8,085 nt of DNA, taken from NCBI GenBank assembly GCA_900541345.1, contig UQJE01000098.1, positions 1-8,085 on the forward strand, written 5' to 3'. A program made the translations under genes and the position numbers. Shown here in pieces: positions 7,311-8,085 of the stretch. The DNA is from an uncultured Blautia sp. (lineage in GTDB: Bacteria > Bacillota > Clostridia > Lachnospirales > Lachnospiraceae). Within the stretch, counting starts at the first letter, position 1. The number at the start of each line of letters is the position of its first letter. Under the pieces are notes generated by a model. The model ran no database searches, was not told where the DNA came from, and saw nothing but the letters and a program-made list of their open reading frames with translations.

Positions 7311-8085
7311 CTACTCAATCATTGACAACACCCGTATTGGTTCCAGTTTGAGTGTCTTCTTAATTACCCCATTTACACAGAAGTAAACAATGAGAATCAT
7401 AACAATAAAGACTGTCACAACGATTTTTACGCTCACATTCGTGTTCAGCTCTTTCGGCGGCTCTATACCTGTTTTCTGGTTCTTTGCCATCTCTGATGCT
7501 TTACTTTGTTCTCCACGAGCAATGGCTGCCTCAATTTCTTTTTCTGTGTAAACTTTCTGTTCCTTCTCCTGATGTACTGTTCCATAAATCTGCTCTCCAA
7601 TAACCGGCGTTATTGCAAAGCTCACAACAAAAGCGAGAAGAAATGCAACGATTCCAAGCAGCAGATGTTCCCACAAAAACTGCTGCCGTATTTCTTTTCC
7701 TGTGATTCCAAGAGACATTAAAATTCCGGTTTCACGAATTCGCTTTTTCATGGAATGAGTGATTACCAAAAACAGAAGAAGAATCCCCGCTGTCACGATA
7801 ACACAGGCACATACAAGCATTATCTTTCTGACTGTATCAAGTGGTTTAACAGCATCTTTATATATGGAATCGTCTTTTACCAGTTCATAATATTTCCAGT
7901 CTATCCAGTCAAGTTTTTTTACTTCTTGCATAACATTATCTATATCCTCTGGATTTTTTACAAAAAAATATCCCCCATATAAGTGATTTTCCTCCCCATA
8001 CATACTATCTAGTATAGAATAAATTAAATTTCTACTATATATTTTGAGGATAATGTATGGTAAAATAGTGTTATCTAAGAAAGGA
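7311..8085 (-). CDS. FtsX/MacB-type ABC permease, C-terminal part only (5' end lost or beyond right edge)
   Basis: This encodes the end of a second long-form FtsX permease. It contains the last part of the extracellular domain (YFFVKNPEDID onward), TM2, the coupling loop RIRETGILMSLGITGKEI, TM3, the same long charged TM3-TM4 insert and TM4, finishing LEPIRVLSMIE. Its last 230 residues align without gaps to residues 273-502 of the downstream permease, about 85% identical by my count. The in-frame Met at 8003 has no ribosome binding site and cannot be a genuine start for a functional FtsX protein, since TM1 and nearly all of the extracellular domain would be missing. The frame stays open from 8003 to the window edge. 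The 27 extra codons resemble the paralogue poorly (at best FLDNTIL against ILENWIF), and the DNA there is about 22% GC. Either this is a real gene cut by the edge or a 5'-truncated remnant; I cannot settle which. Confidence 0.72.
   Translation of the reverse strand, partial: PFLDNTILPYIILKIYSRNLIYSILDSMYGEENHLYGGYFFVKNPEDIDNVMQEVKKLDWIDWKYYELVKDDSIYKDAVKPLDTVRKIMLVCACVIVTAGILLLFLVITHSMKKRIRETGILMSLGITGKEIRQQFLWEHLLLGIVAFLLAFVVSFAITPVIGEQIYGTVHQEKEQKVYTEKEIEAAIARGEQSKASEMAKNQKTGIEPPKELNTNVSVKIVVTVFIVMILIVYFCVNGVIKKTLKLEPIRVLSMIE
7407..7684. repeat. Direct repeat copy 2: perfect 278-bp identity with 5883-6160
   Basis: This is the second copy of the direct repeat, inside the C-terminal permease part. 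It has the same orientation and the same reading frame as copy 1. The tract ends at 7684/7685, where GCT is followed by GCCGT here and by TTCGG in copy 1. Its other end is at 7406/7407, where T in this copy faces C in the other. No inverted repeats or transposase signatures flank it, so recombination between paralogous genes explains it better than a mobile element. Confidence 0.95.
8058..8085 (+). promoter_or_regulatory. Possible divergent extended -10 promoter and Shine-Dalgarno at the right edge
   Basis: On the plus strand TGG (8058-8060) directly precedes TAAAAT (8061-8066), an extended -10 pattern. AAGAAAGGA follows at 8077-8085 and could be the start of a ribosome binding site for a plus-strand gene beyond the window. 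No good -35 is seen at 17 bp spacing (TATATT at 8038-8043). The surrounding 82 bp are about 22% GC, fitting an intergenic region, but such strings also arise by chance in AT-rich DNA. If real, it argues that the minus-strand permease part is truncated. Confidence 0.25.

Noticed and set aside
5883..7684. Direct repeats considered as a mobile element or its flanking duplication
   Set aside because: The copies lie in frame inside homologous genes with constant offset, and the sequence between them is ordinary permease coding sequence without transposase, integrase or terminal inverted repeats.
1..8085. CRISPR arrays, tRNA, rRNA and riboswitch candidates
   Set aside because: I saw no regularly spaced short repeats, no cloverleaf or rRNA-like stretches, and intergenic gaps are too short for a riboswitch except the 89-bp gap, which shows no known aptamer features.

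Overview
The window reads as Firmicutes DNA, most likely a gut-type Clostridia (Lachnospiraceae-like). It is AT-rich by eye, has strong AGGAGG-type ribosome binding sites, ATG/GTG starts, a Gram-positive lipoprotein signal, and stacked ABC transporter genes. The genus assignment is inference; no rRNA or marker gene is present.

All supported genes lie on the minus strand and form one tightly packed run, transcribed from right to left. In order of transcription they are: (1) the C-terminal part of an FtsX/MacB-type permease (7311 to about 8003, frame open to the right edge); (2) a complete 502-residue FtsX-type permease with a GTG start (5787-7295); (3) a LolD/MacB/SalX-type ABC ATPase (5119-5763); (4) a shorter 427-residue FtsX-type permease (3849-5132); (5) a 511-residue lipoprotein (2224-3759); (6) and (7) two polytopic ABC-2-like membrane subunits (1416-2189 and 527-1423); (8) a BcrA-type ABC ATPase cut by the left edge (1-502). 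Spacings are 15, 23, -14, 89, 34, -8 and 24 bp, so co-transcription is likely. The 89-bp gap before the lipoprotein is the only place inside the run with room for an internal promoter.

The run therefore holds two complete-looking ABC modules of different superfamilies joined by a large lipoprotein. One is an FtsX-type exporter or mechanotransmission complex with one ATPase and up to three permeases. The other is an ABC-2/BcrA-type exporter with one ATPase and two permeases. Lipoprotein plus two small permeases plus a BcrA-type ATPase recalls the composition of lantibiotic self-immunity systems (LanI with LanFEG), and 4-TM FtsX permease plus ATPase recalls toxin-protection systems such as YknYZ. 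A role in defence against, or export of, membrane-active peptides is a reasonable hypothesis but is not shown by the sequence.

The most striking sequence-level signal is a 278-bp perfect repeat (5883-6160 and 7407-7684) inside two tandem FtsX permease genes that differ elsewhere. This looks like a recent gene-conversion tract, and it covers TM3, an unusually long charged extracellular loop and the start of TM4. The right-hand copy appears to lose homology near 8003, where the DNA becomes about 22% GC and carries a promoter-like plus-strand element. That copy may be a 5'-truncated remnant, or simply a gene cut by the window edge.
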